Source of the DNA: Flavobacterium humi | Lineage (GTDB): Bacteria > Bacteroidota > Bacteroidia > Flavobacteriales > Flavobacteriaceae | DNA length: 64,000 bases | Reading direction: 5' to 3' | Assembly: GCF_004745595.1 (NCBI RefSeq) | Contig: NZ_SRLH01000003.1 | Location: 62,001 to 126,000, forward strand | Shown: positions 53,404-61,457 of the stretch, one piece after another | Position numbering within the stretch: position 1 is the stretch's first letter | Layout of the letters: the number at the start of each line of letters is the position of its first letter | Notes under the pieces: model-generated | The model's input: only the letters and a program-made list of their open reading frames with translations | What the model was told of the DNA's origin: nothing | Databases searched by the model: none | Position numbers and translations under genes: made by a program

Positions 53404-53808
53404 ATGGACGCGGAAAAAATCCTTACGGAATTATCATTCAAAGCGGTAAGAAGCAGCGGTGCCGGCGGGCAGAATGTCAATAAAGTGTCGAGCAAAGTCG
53501 TGCTTTCCTTCCGTGTAAACGATTCCCAGGCGCTTACTGCCGAAGAAAAAGAAATGATCTTCCTGAAATTAGCGGCAAGGCTGACTTCGGACAACATACT
53601 GATTTTAAATTGTGATGAAGACAGGAGCCAGCTTAAAAACAAAGATATCGTTACCCGGAGGTTCCTGGAAATCATCCGGAAAGCCCTTGTAAAGCCCAAA
53701 GAAAGAAAAGCCACGAAAATCCCCAAAGCAGTCATCCGCAAAAGGATAAAAGACAAGAAAACACTTTCTGAAGTAAAGAAAAACAGGCGAAAGCCAGATT
53801 TTGACTAG
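53404..53808 (+). CDS. arfB: Peptidyl-tRNA hydrolase ArfB/YaeJ (ribosome rescue)
   Basis: 134 residues. The release-factor catalytic GGQ motif is at 21-23 (SSGAGGQNVNKVSSKVVLSF). The C-terminal tail is rich in Lys/Arg (KKTLSEVKKNRRKPDFD), which enters the mRNA channel of stalled ribosomes. It frees nascent peptides from non-stop complexes. It follows DUF4301 by 1 base and ends 3 bases from the convergent enoyl-CoA hydratase gene. Confidence 0.94.
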   Translation: MDAEKILTELSFKAVRSSGAGGQNVNKVSSKVVLSFRVNDSQALTAEEKEMIFLKLAARLTSDNILILNCDEDRSQLKNKDIVTRRFLEIIRKALVKPKERKATKIPKAVIRKRIKDKKTLSEVKKNRRKPDFD

Positions 53809-53811
53809 CCG

Positions 53812-54576
53812 TTATTTCTTAAACTGGTTCAAAGCCTGCTTCGTGAAATCGGACAGTACCAATTTTCCGGAAATAGCAGCACGTTCGTACAAAAGGGTAT
53901 CCCAGTGGGCTGTGTTTTCCCAAAGTACTTTTTTCATTTCATACAGTGCCTCAGGATTATAGTTTGTTAATTTATGGACGAATACGGACAGCGCAGAATC
54001 CATATCCGATATCGAATTGAAAATCTCCGAATACAAGCCGTTTTCAAAAGCCCAATGCGCTTCTTTCCATTCATGGGCGGCAAGCGACAATTGGAACATG
54101 GCCGTTTTTCCTATTTTTTTAGAAACGGCAGGTTCAATCACAAAAGGGCCGATACCTATGGCAAGTTCTGATAATTTTACAGCAGCATATTCCGTAGCGA
54201 AGACATAATCACAGGCAGAAGCCAGTCCTACTCCGCCTCCGACGGCTCTTCCCTGCACGCGTCCCACAATGATTTTTTTGGAAGTACGCATAGCATTGAT
54301 CACATTGGCAAAACCGCTAAAAAACTCCTTCCCTTCTGCAAGGTTGGAAACAGAAAGCAGTTCGTCAAACGAAGCTCCGGCGCAAAACGCACCTTCTCCG
54401 GCACTTTTTAGGACAATAACGGAAACCTCATCGTTATCGTTCAGGTCATTGATTTGCGAAGTGAGGTTTTTCAATTGGGTACTTGGGAACGAATTCCCGG
54501 CCGGATGACCGAAAGTAATGGTCGCGATTCTAGCATCGATAACCGTTTCTACAAATTCTTTTTGTAAGGTGTCCAT
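53812..54576 (-). CDS. Enoyl-CoA hydratase/isomerase family protein
   Basis: 254 residues with the crotonase fold. The oxyanion-hole region is AGEGAFCAGASFDELL, and the second signature is VGRVQGRAVGGGVGLASACDYVFATEYAAVKLSELAIGIGPFVIEP. The catalytic Glu pair of classical hydratases is not obvious in the second motif (GIGPFVIEP), so the reaction may be isomerisation or hydrolysis. The substrate is unknown. Confidence 0.86.
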   Translation of the reverse strand: MDTLQKEFVETVIDARIATITFGHPAGNSFPSTQLKNLTSQINDLNDNDEVSVIVLKSAGEGAFCAGASFDELLSVSNLAEGKEFFSGFANVINAMRTSKKIIVGRVQGRAVGGGVGLASACDYVFATEYAAVKLSELAIGIGPFVIEPAVSKKIGKTAMFQLSLAAHEWKEAHWAFENGLYSEIFNSISDMDSALSVFVHKLTNYNPEALYEMKKVLWENTAHWDTLLYERAAISGKLVLSDFTKQALNQFKK

Positions 54577-54613
54577 GAGACTATTTTTAGTACTGTAAAA
54601 TTACGAAAAAAGC

Positions 54614-54641
54614 ATAAAAAAACCACGTTAAAAACGTGGTT
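54614..54641 (-). terminator. Terminator of hemD
   Basis: AACCACGT / ACGTGGTT with a five-base loop has an A-run on the left, so on the minus strand a T-run follows the hairpin. Confidence 0.82.
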
Positions 54642-54647
54642 CTGTAT

Positions 54648-55397
54648 TTATTTTCCTTTGTTGGCTTCGGCAACGTATTTTTCCAATGCCATTGTCATGG
54701 ATGGGGTTTCCGGCGTAGGAGCCAGGATATCAACCCTTAAACCATGCTCTAATGCTTCTTTTTGCGTTGTGCTTCCAAACACGGCAATGCGGGTATTGTT
54801 CTGTTCGAAATCCGGGAAGTTCTTAAACAATGATTTTATTCCTGTCGGGCTGAAAAAAGCCAGCACATCGTAATACACATCTTTCAGGTCAGACAAATCG
54901 CTCATGACCGTTTTATAGAACGTTCCTGGTGTCCAATCCAGTTTCAGGTTATTGAGTGTCTGAGGAATATCCGCATTGAGCTGGTCAGATGAAGGCAGGA
55001 GGAATTTCTCGTCTTTGTATTTTTTGAAAAGTGTAGACATGTCGACAAAATCCTTCTGGCCAACATAAATCTTCCTTTTTCTGTACACCACATACTTCTG
55101 AAGATAAAACGCCACCGCTTCAGACTGGCAAAAATACCTCAGGTCCTCCGGGATTTTGTATCGCATTTCTTCGGCTACCCTAAAGAAATGATCTACCGAA
55201 TTTTTACTGGTCAAAATAATAGCAGAGTAATTATTCAGATCGATTTTTTGAGCACGGACATCTTTTGCCGATACTCCCTCAACATGTATAAATGGTCTGA
55301 AATCAACTTTAACCTTGTGCTTATTTTGCAGATCAAAATAGGGGGAGTTCTCAACTTTTGGCTCAGGCTGAGATACTAAAATTGTTTTCACTTTCAT
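54648..55397 (-). CDS. hemD: Uroporphyrinogen-III synthase
   Basis: About 249 residues from the ATG at 55397 (MKVKTILVSQPEP); an ATG at 55406 would add three residues. HemD cyclises hydroxymethylbilane in heme and siroheme synthesis. Two alternating Rossmann-like lobes can be followed: NNYSAIILTSKNSVDHFF and RYFCQSEAVAFYLQKY in the first half, and YDVLAFFSPTGIKSLFKNF and RIAVFGSTTQKEAL in the second. The family is poorly conserved, but these are its typical strands. It lies behind a DUF4271 gene on the same strand (21-base gap), a pairing often seen in Bacteroidota. Confidence 0.85.
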   Translation of the reverse strand: MKVKTILVSQPEPKVENSPYFDLQNKHKVKVDFRPFIHVEGVSAKDVRAQKIDLNNYSAIILTSKNSVDHFFRVAEEMRYKIPEDLRYFCQSEAVAFYLQKYVVYRKRKIYVGQKDFVDMSTLFKKYKDEKFLLPSSDQLNADIPQTLNNLKLDWTPGTFYKTVMSDLSDLKDVYYDVLAFFSPTGIKSLFKNFPDFEQNNTRIAVFGSTTQKEALEHGLRVDILAPTPETPSMTMALEKYVAEANKGK

Positions 55398-55418
55398 ATT
55401 AAACATTTTCTTACTGCA

Positions 55419-56084
55419 CTACCGTTTTGTAATAACATAATACATAAAATAATAGGGCGCAATTTCAAGAGCGCAAATATATAAAATAAAATAAAACAAC
55501 TTACTTAATAGTAATTTTTGATAATTTTTTAATGAAACCAAATATGTTATAGAATTAATTACCAATAATATAGCCAAAACTCCCATAATAAGGTAAGTAT
55601 TCATCAAATCCGTATAAAAAAGCACTATGTTTACAGGCAAAAGCAACAGCCCGATATAGGTCCTGTAGCTGACTTTGAACAAATTAAACTGTTCGATGAA
55701 ACTTTCTATATTGAATGAAGTGGCGATAATCTTTTCCACTAAAAACTTAGAAAGGACAAAAAAACTTAAAAAAGTAAGGATCTGTATATAGGATATCCAA
55801 TTCGTTTTTGTGGTATATCCAAGATAGCTCAAAACCATCAGCACAAAAAACGACAGCGAGATCAATTGCACCACAAACAACAAAATGGTAAACCAGCTCA
55901 TCAGGTTGCTGCTGTCTTTGTAAATCTTCAGGTATTTGTTATTGATGATCAAATTTACAAAATCGCTGAAACGATTCTCGAATGCTGTTTTTGTAATAGC
56001 AACTAAAAGCAAAGCCAAAAGAAACAGGATCGTTACCCAATCTCTGTTTTCTACAATCCGCGGAATTAGTTCTATTTTTCCCAT
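55419..56084 (-). CDS. DUF4271 membrane protein
   Basis: 221 residues with about five hydrophobic helices (for example WVTILFLLALLLVAITKTAF, SWFTILLFVVQLISLSFFVLMVLSYLG, LLLLPVNIVLFYTDLMNTYLIMGVLAILLVINSITY). The pattern matches DUF4271, found upstream of hemD in Bacteroidota. A consensus -7 element lies four bases before its ATG, so its mRNA may be leaderless. The function is unknown; the association with hemD suggests a link to heme synthesis or membrane use of heme. Confidence 0.86.
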   Translation of the reverse strand: MGKIELIPRIVENRDWVTILFLLALLLVAITKTAFENRFSDFVNLIINNKYLKIYKDSSNLMSWFTILLFVVQLISLSFFVLMVLSYLGYTTKTNWISYIQILTFLSFFVLSKFLVEKIIATSFNIESFIEQFNLFKVSYRTYIGLLLLPVNIVLFYTDLMNTYLIMGVLAILLVINSITYLVSLKNYQKLLLSKLFYFILYICALEIAPYYFMYYVITKR

Positions 56085-56088
56085 GGTG

Positions 56089-56096
56089 CAAAATTA
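56089..56096 (-). promoter_or_regulatory. -7 element giving a probably leaderless DUF4271-hemD mRNA
   Basis: The minus strand reads TAATTTTG, a TAnnTTTG match, with only four bases before the ATG at 56084. Confidence 0.5.
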
Positions 56097-56157
56097 CAAA
56101 TTTTTTAAAGCAATATTTAATTATAAATAATTTAAGAAACTCATTTGTGAAAAAGCT

Positions 56158-56165
56158 TACTTTTG
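56158..56165 (+). promoter_or_regulatory. -7 element of the Dpm1-like gene
   Basis: TACTTTTG matches TAnnTTTG, 17 bases before the ATG at 56183. It lies downstream of an in-frame TTG at 56147, ruling out that longer start. Confidence 0.55.
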
Positions 56166-56182
56166 CATCAGAAATCCATATT

Positions 56183-56908
56183 ATGCAAGACGGAATTGTC
56201 ATTATCCCAACGTATAACGAAATCGAAAACGTCGAAACCATTATTCGGGCCGTTTTTTCGTTGCCTAAAAAATTTCACATCCTGATCGTTGACGACAATT
56301 CACCCGACGGGACGTCCGATAAAGTCCTGGAACTGCAAGCAGAATTCCCGGATGCTCTTTTTTTAGAGAAAAGAAAAGGAAAAGCAGGATTGGGAACTGC
56401 CTATGTACATGGTTTCAAATGGGCCATGCAGCACCATTACGATTACATCTTTGAAATGGATGCCGATTTCTCACACAACCCGCAAGACCTGGAAAAACTT
56501 TACGCCGCCTGCCATAATGAAGGCGCCGGAATTGCCATCGGTTCGCGGTATCTGACAGGAGTCAATGTGGTCAACTGGCCTCTCAACAGGGTCTTGATGT
56601 CCTATTTCGCGTCCATATACGTCAAAATGATTACTGGGATGAAAATCCATGATGCGACGGCCGGATTCATCTGCTACAGAAGGGAAGTCCTGGAAACCAT
56701 CCAGCTGGACAAAATAAAATTTACCGGATACGCGTTCCAAATAGAGATGAAGTACCGTACTTTTATAAATAATTTCAAGATAACCGAAGTGCCCATCATT
56801 TTTACCGACAGGACCAAAGGCGAATCTAAAATGAGCAATGCCATTATAAAAGAAGCTATTTTTGGTGTTATCATGCTCCGAGTAAGAAAAATATTCAACC
56901 GACTATAA
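56183..56908 (+). CDS. Polyprenol monophosphomannose synthase-like glycosyltransferase (Dpm1-like, GT2)
   Basis: 241 residues from the ATG at 56183 (MQDGIVIIPTYNEIENVET). The GT2 core has the nucleotide-binding IVDDNSPDGTSD and the DXD-type motif FEMDADFSHNPQDLEKL, then ATAGFICYRREVLETI and the Dpm1 stretch GYAFQIEMKYRTFINNFKITEVPIIFTDRTKGESKMS. It lacks the C-terminal membrane helices of DPMS fusion forms. It probably loads mannose or another sugar onto undecaprenyl phosphate for surface glycosylation. The dihydroorotase gene follows after two bases. Confidence 0.9.
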   Translation: MQDGIVIIPTYNEIENVETIIRAVFSLPKKFHILIVDDNSPDGTSDKVLELQAEFPDALFLEKRKGKAGLGTAYVHGFKWAMQHHYDYIFEMDADFSHNPQDLEKLYAACHNEGAGIAIGSRYLTGVNVVNWPLNRVLMSYFASIYVKMITGMKIHDATAGFICYRREVLETIQLDKIKFTGYAFQIEMKYRTFINNFKITEVPIIFTDRTKGESKMSNAIIKEAIFGVIMLRVRKIFNRL

Positions 56909-56910
56909 CT

Positions 56911-58251
56911 ATGAAAACCATTTTAATTAAGAATGCCAAAATTGTCAACGAAGGAACTATTTTTGAAGGCGATGTTCTTATTGAAAATGAATTTATTGCT
57001 GAAATTGCCCAAAACATAAGCCCGAAATCATCCGATTGCAAAATCATCGATGCCGAAGGGAACTATCTGATTCCTGGCGCTATTGACGATCAGGTTCATT
57101 TTCGCGAACCAGGCCTCACCCACAAAGGGGACATTGCCTCAGAATCGAGAGCAGCCGTGGCCGGCGGGATCACTTCGTTTATTGAACAGCCCAACACCGT
57201 CCCAAATGCCGTAACCCAGGAATTATTGGAACAAAAGTACCAGATTGCTGCCGAGACTTCCTTTGCGAACTACTCGTTTATGATGGGCGCTACCAACGAC
57301 AACCTGGAAGAAGTACTGAAAACCAACCCAAAAAACGTAGCCGGGATCAAAATTTTCCTGGGATCGTCTACCGGAAACATGCTGGTAGACAACGAAGCGG
57401 TCCTGGAAAAGATTTTTTCAAGCACCAAAATGCTTATTGCCGTGCATTGTGAAGATGAAGCCACGATAAAAAGCAACCTGGAAAAATACAAAGCGGAATA
57501 CGGAGACAACATCCCAATGGAGTTCCATCATTTGATCAGAAGCGAGGAAGCCTGTTACCTTTCGTCCTCAAAAGCGATTGCCCTGGCCAAGAAAACCGGA
57601 GCCAGGCTGCATATTTTCCACGTTTCGACAGCAAAAGAGACCGAACTTTTTACCAATAAGATCCCTTTGGAAGACAAACAGATAACCGCCGAGGTCTGCG
57701 TACATCATCTTTGGTTTACCAATGAAGATTATGCCACAAAAGGCACGCTGATCAAATGGAATCCGGCCGTAAAGACCCAAAAAGACAAAGACGGTTTATG
57801 GAAAGCGCTCCTTGACGACAGGATAGATGTGATTGCTACCGATCATGCCCCACATACATTAGAAGAAAAGAAAAATCCTTATACCTCAGCACCATCCGGA
57901 GGACCTTTGGTACAACATGCTGTGGTTGCGATGTTCCAGGCCTTCCACCAAGGGAAGATTTCAGTGGAGAAAATCGTGGAGAAAATGGCTCATAACCCGG
58001 CCAAAATCTTTAAAATTGACCGCAGGGGATTTATCAAAAAAGGTTTTTACGCGGATTTGGCCATTGTCAATCCTGGAATGCCGTGGCGCGTAAACAAACA
58101 GAATATTCTATACAAATGCGGCTGGTCCCCTTTTGAAGATGTTACTTTTACATCCCGGATAACCCACACCTTTGTAAATGGCGAGCTTGTTTACCAACAT
58201 TTTAAAAACACCGGCGCCCGTCCCGCTAAAAGACTGGAATTTAACAGATAA
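56911..58251 (+). CDS. pyrC: Dihydroorotase
   Basis: 446 residues in an amidohydrolase barrel; it catalyses the third step of pyrimidine synthesis. The signature DDQVHFREPGLTHKGD (His63, Arg65) shows Gln61 where most type I dihydroorotases have the first metal-binding His of HxH. The carbamylated lysine candidate is in GIKIFLGSSTGNM, the later histidines in VHCEDE and IFHVSTAKE, and the catalytic Asp in VIATDHAPHT. The overall match remains dihydroorotase, and the Gln is, as far as I recall, shared by Bacteroidota homologues. It lies between the Dpm1-like and DUF4296 genes. Confidence 0.92.
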   Translation: MKTILIKNAKIVNEGTIFEGDVLIENEFIAEIAQNISPKSSDCKIIDAEGNYLIPGAIDDQVHFREPGLTHKGDIASESRAAVAGGITSFIEQPNTVPNAVTQELLEQKYQIAAETSFANYSFMMGATNDNLEEVLKTNPKNVAGIKIFLGSSTGNMLVDNEAVLEKIFSSTKMLIAVHCEDEATIKSNLEKYKAEYGDNIPMEFHHLIRSEEACYLSSSKAIALAKKTGARLHIFHVSTAKETELFTNKIPLEDKQITAEVCVHHLWFTNEDYATKGTLIKWNPAVKTQKDKDGLWKALLDDRIDVIATDHAPHTLEEKKNPYTSAPSGGPLVQHAVVAMFQAFHQGKISVEKIVEKMAHNPAKIFKIDRRGFIKKGFYADLAIVNPGMPWRVNKQNILYKCGWSPFEDVTFTSRITHTFVNGELVYQHFKNTGARPAKRLEFNR

Positions 58252-58254
58252 CAC

Positions 58255-58707
58255 ATGAAAAAGATCCTTGTATTGCTTTCGGTATTGATTATGGGCCTGG
58301 GCTGTTCCAGTAAAAACGAAGCCCCTAAACCCGAAAAACCCATTGAGCCGGCCGTTATGGAAAATATCCTGTATGACCTGGCTTTGCTGCAGGCGCTCAA
58401 GAGTTACAGTCCTGAAAAATTAGAAGAAAACAAGGTCAATACCAAAACGTATATTTATCAGAAATATAAAATCGACAGTGCCCAGTTTGCCGAAAACAAC
58501 CGGTACCTGGCTTTCAACATCGAAGAATACAAAGCCCTGTTCGAAAAAGTAACCGCCCGCCTGGAAAAAAAGAAAGCCGAAATAGACGCTATCGTACAAA
58601 AAGAAGAAAAGTCCAAAGCCGGCAAAGTTGAGGAAACGAATGCCAAAACCGCCGATTCGAGCAAAAAGATATTTCAGAAATTACGGAGCCGCAAACCGGT
58701 TAATTAG
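58255..58707 (+). CDS. DUF4296 lipoprotein
   Basis: 150 residues. The lipoprotein signal ends LGCSS (Cys about 17). After a Pro/Glu-rich linker, the DUF4296 core is MENILYDLALLQALKSYSPEKLEENKVNTKTYIYQKYKIDSAQFAENNRYLAF, predicted helical. The C-terminal 45 residues are Lys/Glu-rich and low in complexity. Unknown function; Bacteroidota-specific. It follows pyrC by three bases and overlaps the convergent epimerase gene by four. Confidence 0.86.
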   Translation: MKKILVLLSVLIMGLGCSSKNEAPKPEKPIEPAVMENILYDLALLQALKSYSPEKLEENKVNTKTYIYQKYKIDSAQFAENNRYLAFNIEEYKALFEKVTARLEKKKAEIDAIVQKEEKSKAGKVEETNAKTADSSKKIFQKLRSRKPVN

Positions 58708-59687
58708 CCGTTCTTTCGGATAAATGCCTCAATATCCTGAAATTGAAACCCAAGCAGTGTGCTTATTTTTTCGTTAGAATACCTATCGGTGGAATGCAGC
58801 GAATAGGCTAAATCCCTTGTCAACATCCTTTTTTTACCAAAGAGAAAAGCCAAAAGCCAATCGGCCCGCCAGGCCAAACCAGTCAGGAACCAATTGGCAT
58901 AGATTCCCGGTTTTTTTACTTTTAAAACTTCTGCCATAAGGGAAACCAATTCCCGGTAGGTTTTATTTTCGGAAACCAAGACAAACCGCTCGCCGCTTAC
59001 TTCCCCTTTCATTAGTAAGTCCATGAGCACCACAACATCATTTACCGATACAAAACCAGTGGTTCCTTTGGTATAAAACACCAGCCCTTTTTTGACTTTC
59101 TGGTAAATCTCACCGCTGCCTTCCTTCCAAAAAGACGGAGCAAGGATCACGCCGGGATTTACAACCACAACCTCCAGCCCTTCCTGTTGTGCACGCCAGA
59201 CTTCCATCTCGGCACCATATTTGGAAATGGCATAGTAGCTGTGAATTTTCTCGGGGTTCCATTCCGTTTCTTCGGTAATTTTGTCCTCATGCGGACCCAA
59301 ATCACCCAATGCGGCAATAGAACTCACAAAACATATTTTCCTGACTTTTTTATCGATGCAGTAGTTAACGATATTGGCCGTGCCTTCAATATTTGTTTTC
59401 CGTAATTTTTCCTCGTCTTTCGGATCAAAAGAAACCAAAGCCGCGCAATGATACACAACATCTACGGCTGCAAAAGCTGCTTCGAGCGAAGGAATGGCGA
59501 TTATATCTGCCTGGCACCACAGGATTTCTTTGAACAAATCCGCTTTGCCGTATTGTTCGAAAACCGATTTTACCCGCAGTTTTCCTTCTTCGTTCCTGAA
59601 TAATGCCTTCACCTGCTGCCCTTGCCCGATTAAGTGCAAAACCAGATGCGAACCCACCAAACCTGTTGCTCCTGTAACTAATACCAT
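58704..59687 (-). CDS. NAD-dependent epimerase/dehydratase family protein
   Basis: 327 residues of the extended SDR type. The N-terminal nucleotide site is VTGATGLVGSHLVLHL (residues 4-19). The catalytic Tyr-x3-Lys is in SYYAISKYGAEMEVW, with the preceding Ser in CFVSSIAALGD. The substrate is not predictable; the family includes sugar epimerases and dihydroflavonol-reductase-like enzymes, and this looks closer to the latter. Its -7 element lies four bases before the ATG, suggesting a leaderless mRNA. Confidence 0.88.
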   Translation of the reverse strand: MVLVTGATGLVGSHLVLHLIGQGQQVKALFRNEEGKLRVKSVFEQYGKADLFKEILWCQADIIAIPSLEAAFAAVDVVYHCAALVSFDPKDEEKLRKTNIEGTANIVNYCIDKKVRKICFVSSIAALGDLGPHEDKITEETEWNPEKIHSYYAISKYGAEMEVWRAQQEGLEVVVVNPGVILAPSFWKEGSGEIYQKVKKGLVFYTKGTTGFVSVNDVVVLMDLLMKGEVSGERFVLVSENKTYRELVSLMAEVLKVKKPGIYANWFLTGLAWRADWLLAFLFGKKRMLTRDLAYSLHSTDRYSNEKISTLLGFQFQDIEAFIRKNG

Positions 59688-59691
59688 GTTT

Positions 59692-59699
59692 CAAATATA
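59692..59699 (-). promoter_or_regulatory. -7 element giving a probably leaderless SDR mRNA
   Basis: The minus strand reads TATATTTG, an exact TAnnTTTG, with four bases before the ATG at 59687. Confidence 0.55.
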
Positions 59700-59786
59700 A
59701 TTTAAAGTTGCTGAGTTCCAAAGTTCCTTGAAAACAAAGTTCAAAGATTCTTAAAATTCCGAAATGACCAAATCAATTTTAAATTT

Positions 59787-59794
59787 TATCTTTG
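59787..59794 (+). promoter_or_regulatory. -7 element of tyrS
   Basis: TATCTTTG matches TAnnTTTG and lies 20 bases before the ATG at 59815, inside what would otherwise be read as a longer N-terminus from 59764. Confidence 0.58.
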
Positions 59795-59814
59795 CGCAAA
59801 TTATTTTACAAAAA

Positions 59815-61119
59815 ATGAAGAATTTAGTCGAAGAATTAAAATGGAGAGGCTTGTACCACGACAGCATGCCGGGAACAGAAGAGCAATTGCTAAAAGAGGC
59901 AACGACGGCATATATAGGATTTGACCCTACGGCCGATTCCTTGCACATCGGGAGCATGGTTCAGATTATTCTTTTGGTCCACCTGAAAAATTTCGGCCAC
60001 CAGCCTATTGCCCTGGTTGGAGGAGCTACCGGGATGATTGGCGACCCTTCCGGGAAATCGGACGAAAGAAACCTGCTCAACGAAGAAACCCTGGCCAAAA
60101 ACGTTGCCGGGATCAAACGCGTGCTTTCCCGTTTCCTTGATTTCAATTCTACTGAAAAAAATGCTCCGGTCATGGTTAACAATTATGATTGGATGAAAGA
60201 ATTCTCCTTTATTGATTTTGCCCGTGAAGTAGGAAAACGAATCACCGTTAATTATATGATGGCGAAGGATTCGGTAAAAAAACGACTCAACGGCGAAGTG
60301 GGCGAAGGCATGTCGTTTACCGAATTTACATACCAGCTTATACAAGGGTACGATTTTTACCATTTGCATAAAAACTACAACTGTGTACTTCAGATGGGAG
60401 GTTCGGACCAATGGGGCAACATTACTACCGGAACGGAATTAGTGCGACGTATGAACAGTGACGCGGCAAAAGCTTATGCCCTGACAACTCCTTTGATCAC
60501 AAAAGCGGATGGCTCTAAATTCGGTAAATCCGAAGGTGGAAATGTCTGGCTGGATGCCGATAAGACTTCAGGATACCAGTTTTACCAGTTCTGGCTCAAT
60601 ACCAGCGATGAAGATGCAGAAAAATACATCAAGATTTTTACGTTTTTAGATAAGGAAACCATCGATGGACTGATTGCAGAACACAAACAGGCAGCGCATT
60701 TAAGGATCCTTCAAAAGCGATTGGCCGAAGAAGTTACGATTTTTGTCCATGGAAAGGCAGTATTGGAAGATGCTATTAAAAAATCGGAATTTGTATTTTC
60801 AAACTTTACGCTTGAAGATATGGAAGCTGAAGGAGAATCGTTTTTCCTTGATATTTTTTCCGAATTCCCCCAGCCTGTCCTAAAGAAAAGCGATCTGGCA
60901 GAAGGGCTCGATGCGGTTATGGGCTTATCAGACATGACCCAAATATTCCCTTCGCGCGGAGAATCCAGAAAAGCGCTGGCTGCGAATGCGGTATCGGTAA
61001 ACAAACAAAAAATACAGGTGGAAAGCCTATTGAAAACCGAAGATATTTTCTTTGGGAAATACATCCTGATCCAATTCGGGAAAAGGAAATATTTCGTTAT
61101 CAACATACTTAACGAGTAA
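59815..61119 (+). CDS. tyrS: Tyrosyl-tRNA synthetase
   Basis: 434 residues from the ATG at 59815 (MKNLVEELKWRGLYHDSMPG). This class I synthetase has the HIGH-type motif SLHIGSM, the tyrosine pocket in YIGFDPTADS and YDFYHLHKNYNCVLQMGGSDQWGNI, and the KMSKS-type motif KFGKSEGG. A C-terminal S4-like RNA-binding domain ends the protein (PSRGESRKALAANAVSVNKQKI). A longer frame from 59764 overlaps the promoter and is rejected. Confidence 0.97.
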   Translation: MKNLVEELKWRGLYHDSMPGTEEQLLKEATTAYIGFDPTADSLHIGSMVQIILLVHLKNFGHQPIALVGGATGMIGDPSGKSDERNLLNEETLAKNVAGIKRVLSRFLDFNSTEKNAPVMVNNYDWMKEFSFIDFAREVGKRITVNYMMAKDSVKKRLNGEVGEGMSFTEFTYQLIQGYDFYHLHKNYNCVLQMGGSDQWGNITTGTELVRRMNSDAAKAYALTTPLITKADGSKFGKSEGGNVWLDADKTSGYQFYQFWLNTSDEDAEKYIKIFTFLDKETIDGLIAEHKQAAHLRILQKRLAEEVTIFVHGKAVLEDAIKKSEFVFSNFTLEDMEAEGESFFLDIFSEFPQPVLKKSDLAEGLDAVMGLSDMTQIFPSRGESRKALAANAVSVNKQKIQVESLLKTEDIFFGKYILIQFGKRKYFVINILNE

Positions 61120-61150
61120 GCGATACTCTTAAAAAAACATCCGCAACAGA

Positions 61151-61177
61151 AAGCCCCAAACAACGGGGCTTTTTTTT
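61151..61177 (+). terminator. Terminator of tyrS
   Basis: AAGCCCC / GGGGCTT with a seven-base loop is followed by six further T residues. Confidence 0.88.
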
Positions 61178-61457
61178 ATATCCTCACTTTTCCCCAAATA
61201 CTTTCCTGATCTGTCGGAAAAAAACCATTTTATTTTTAAGGGTAAGATAAGGTCAACTTATGGCCTGTTTTATACGCCGTCCGGAAACACTACTGATTAT
61301 TGATTAAAATTAACAATATTAACGCTTAAACCGTAATTATTCTTAAAATTTAGCCTTATAATTACAGATTTCATATCTTTTACGGAAATACCGTATTTAT
61401 TTATCAGAAAAAAAGAAATATATTCGCAATCGATAAACAACTAAAAACCAATTTTTT
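61178..61457. other. Intergenic region before the metalloprotease gene
   Basis: AT-rich, no gene seen. It holds a near-consensus -7 element (TATCTTTT, about 61374-61381) and directly after it a small perfect inverted repeat (TACGG at 61381-61385, CCGTA at 61391-61395, five-base spacer). These may mark a promoter with an operator or leader hairpin for the metalloprotease gene. The support is weak. Confidence 0.3.
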
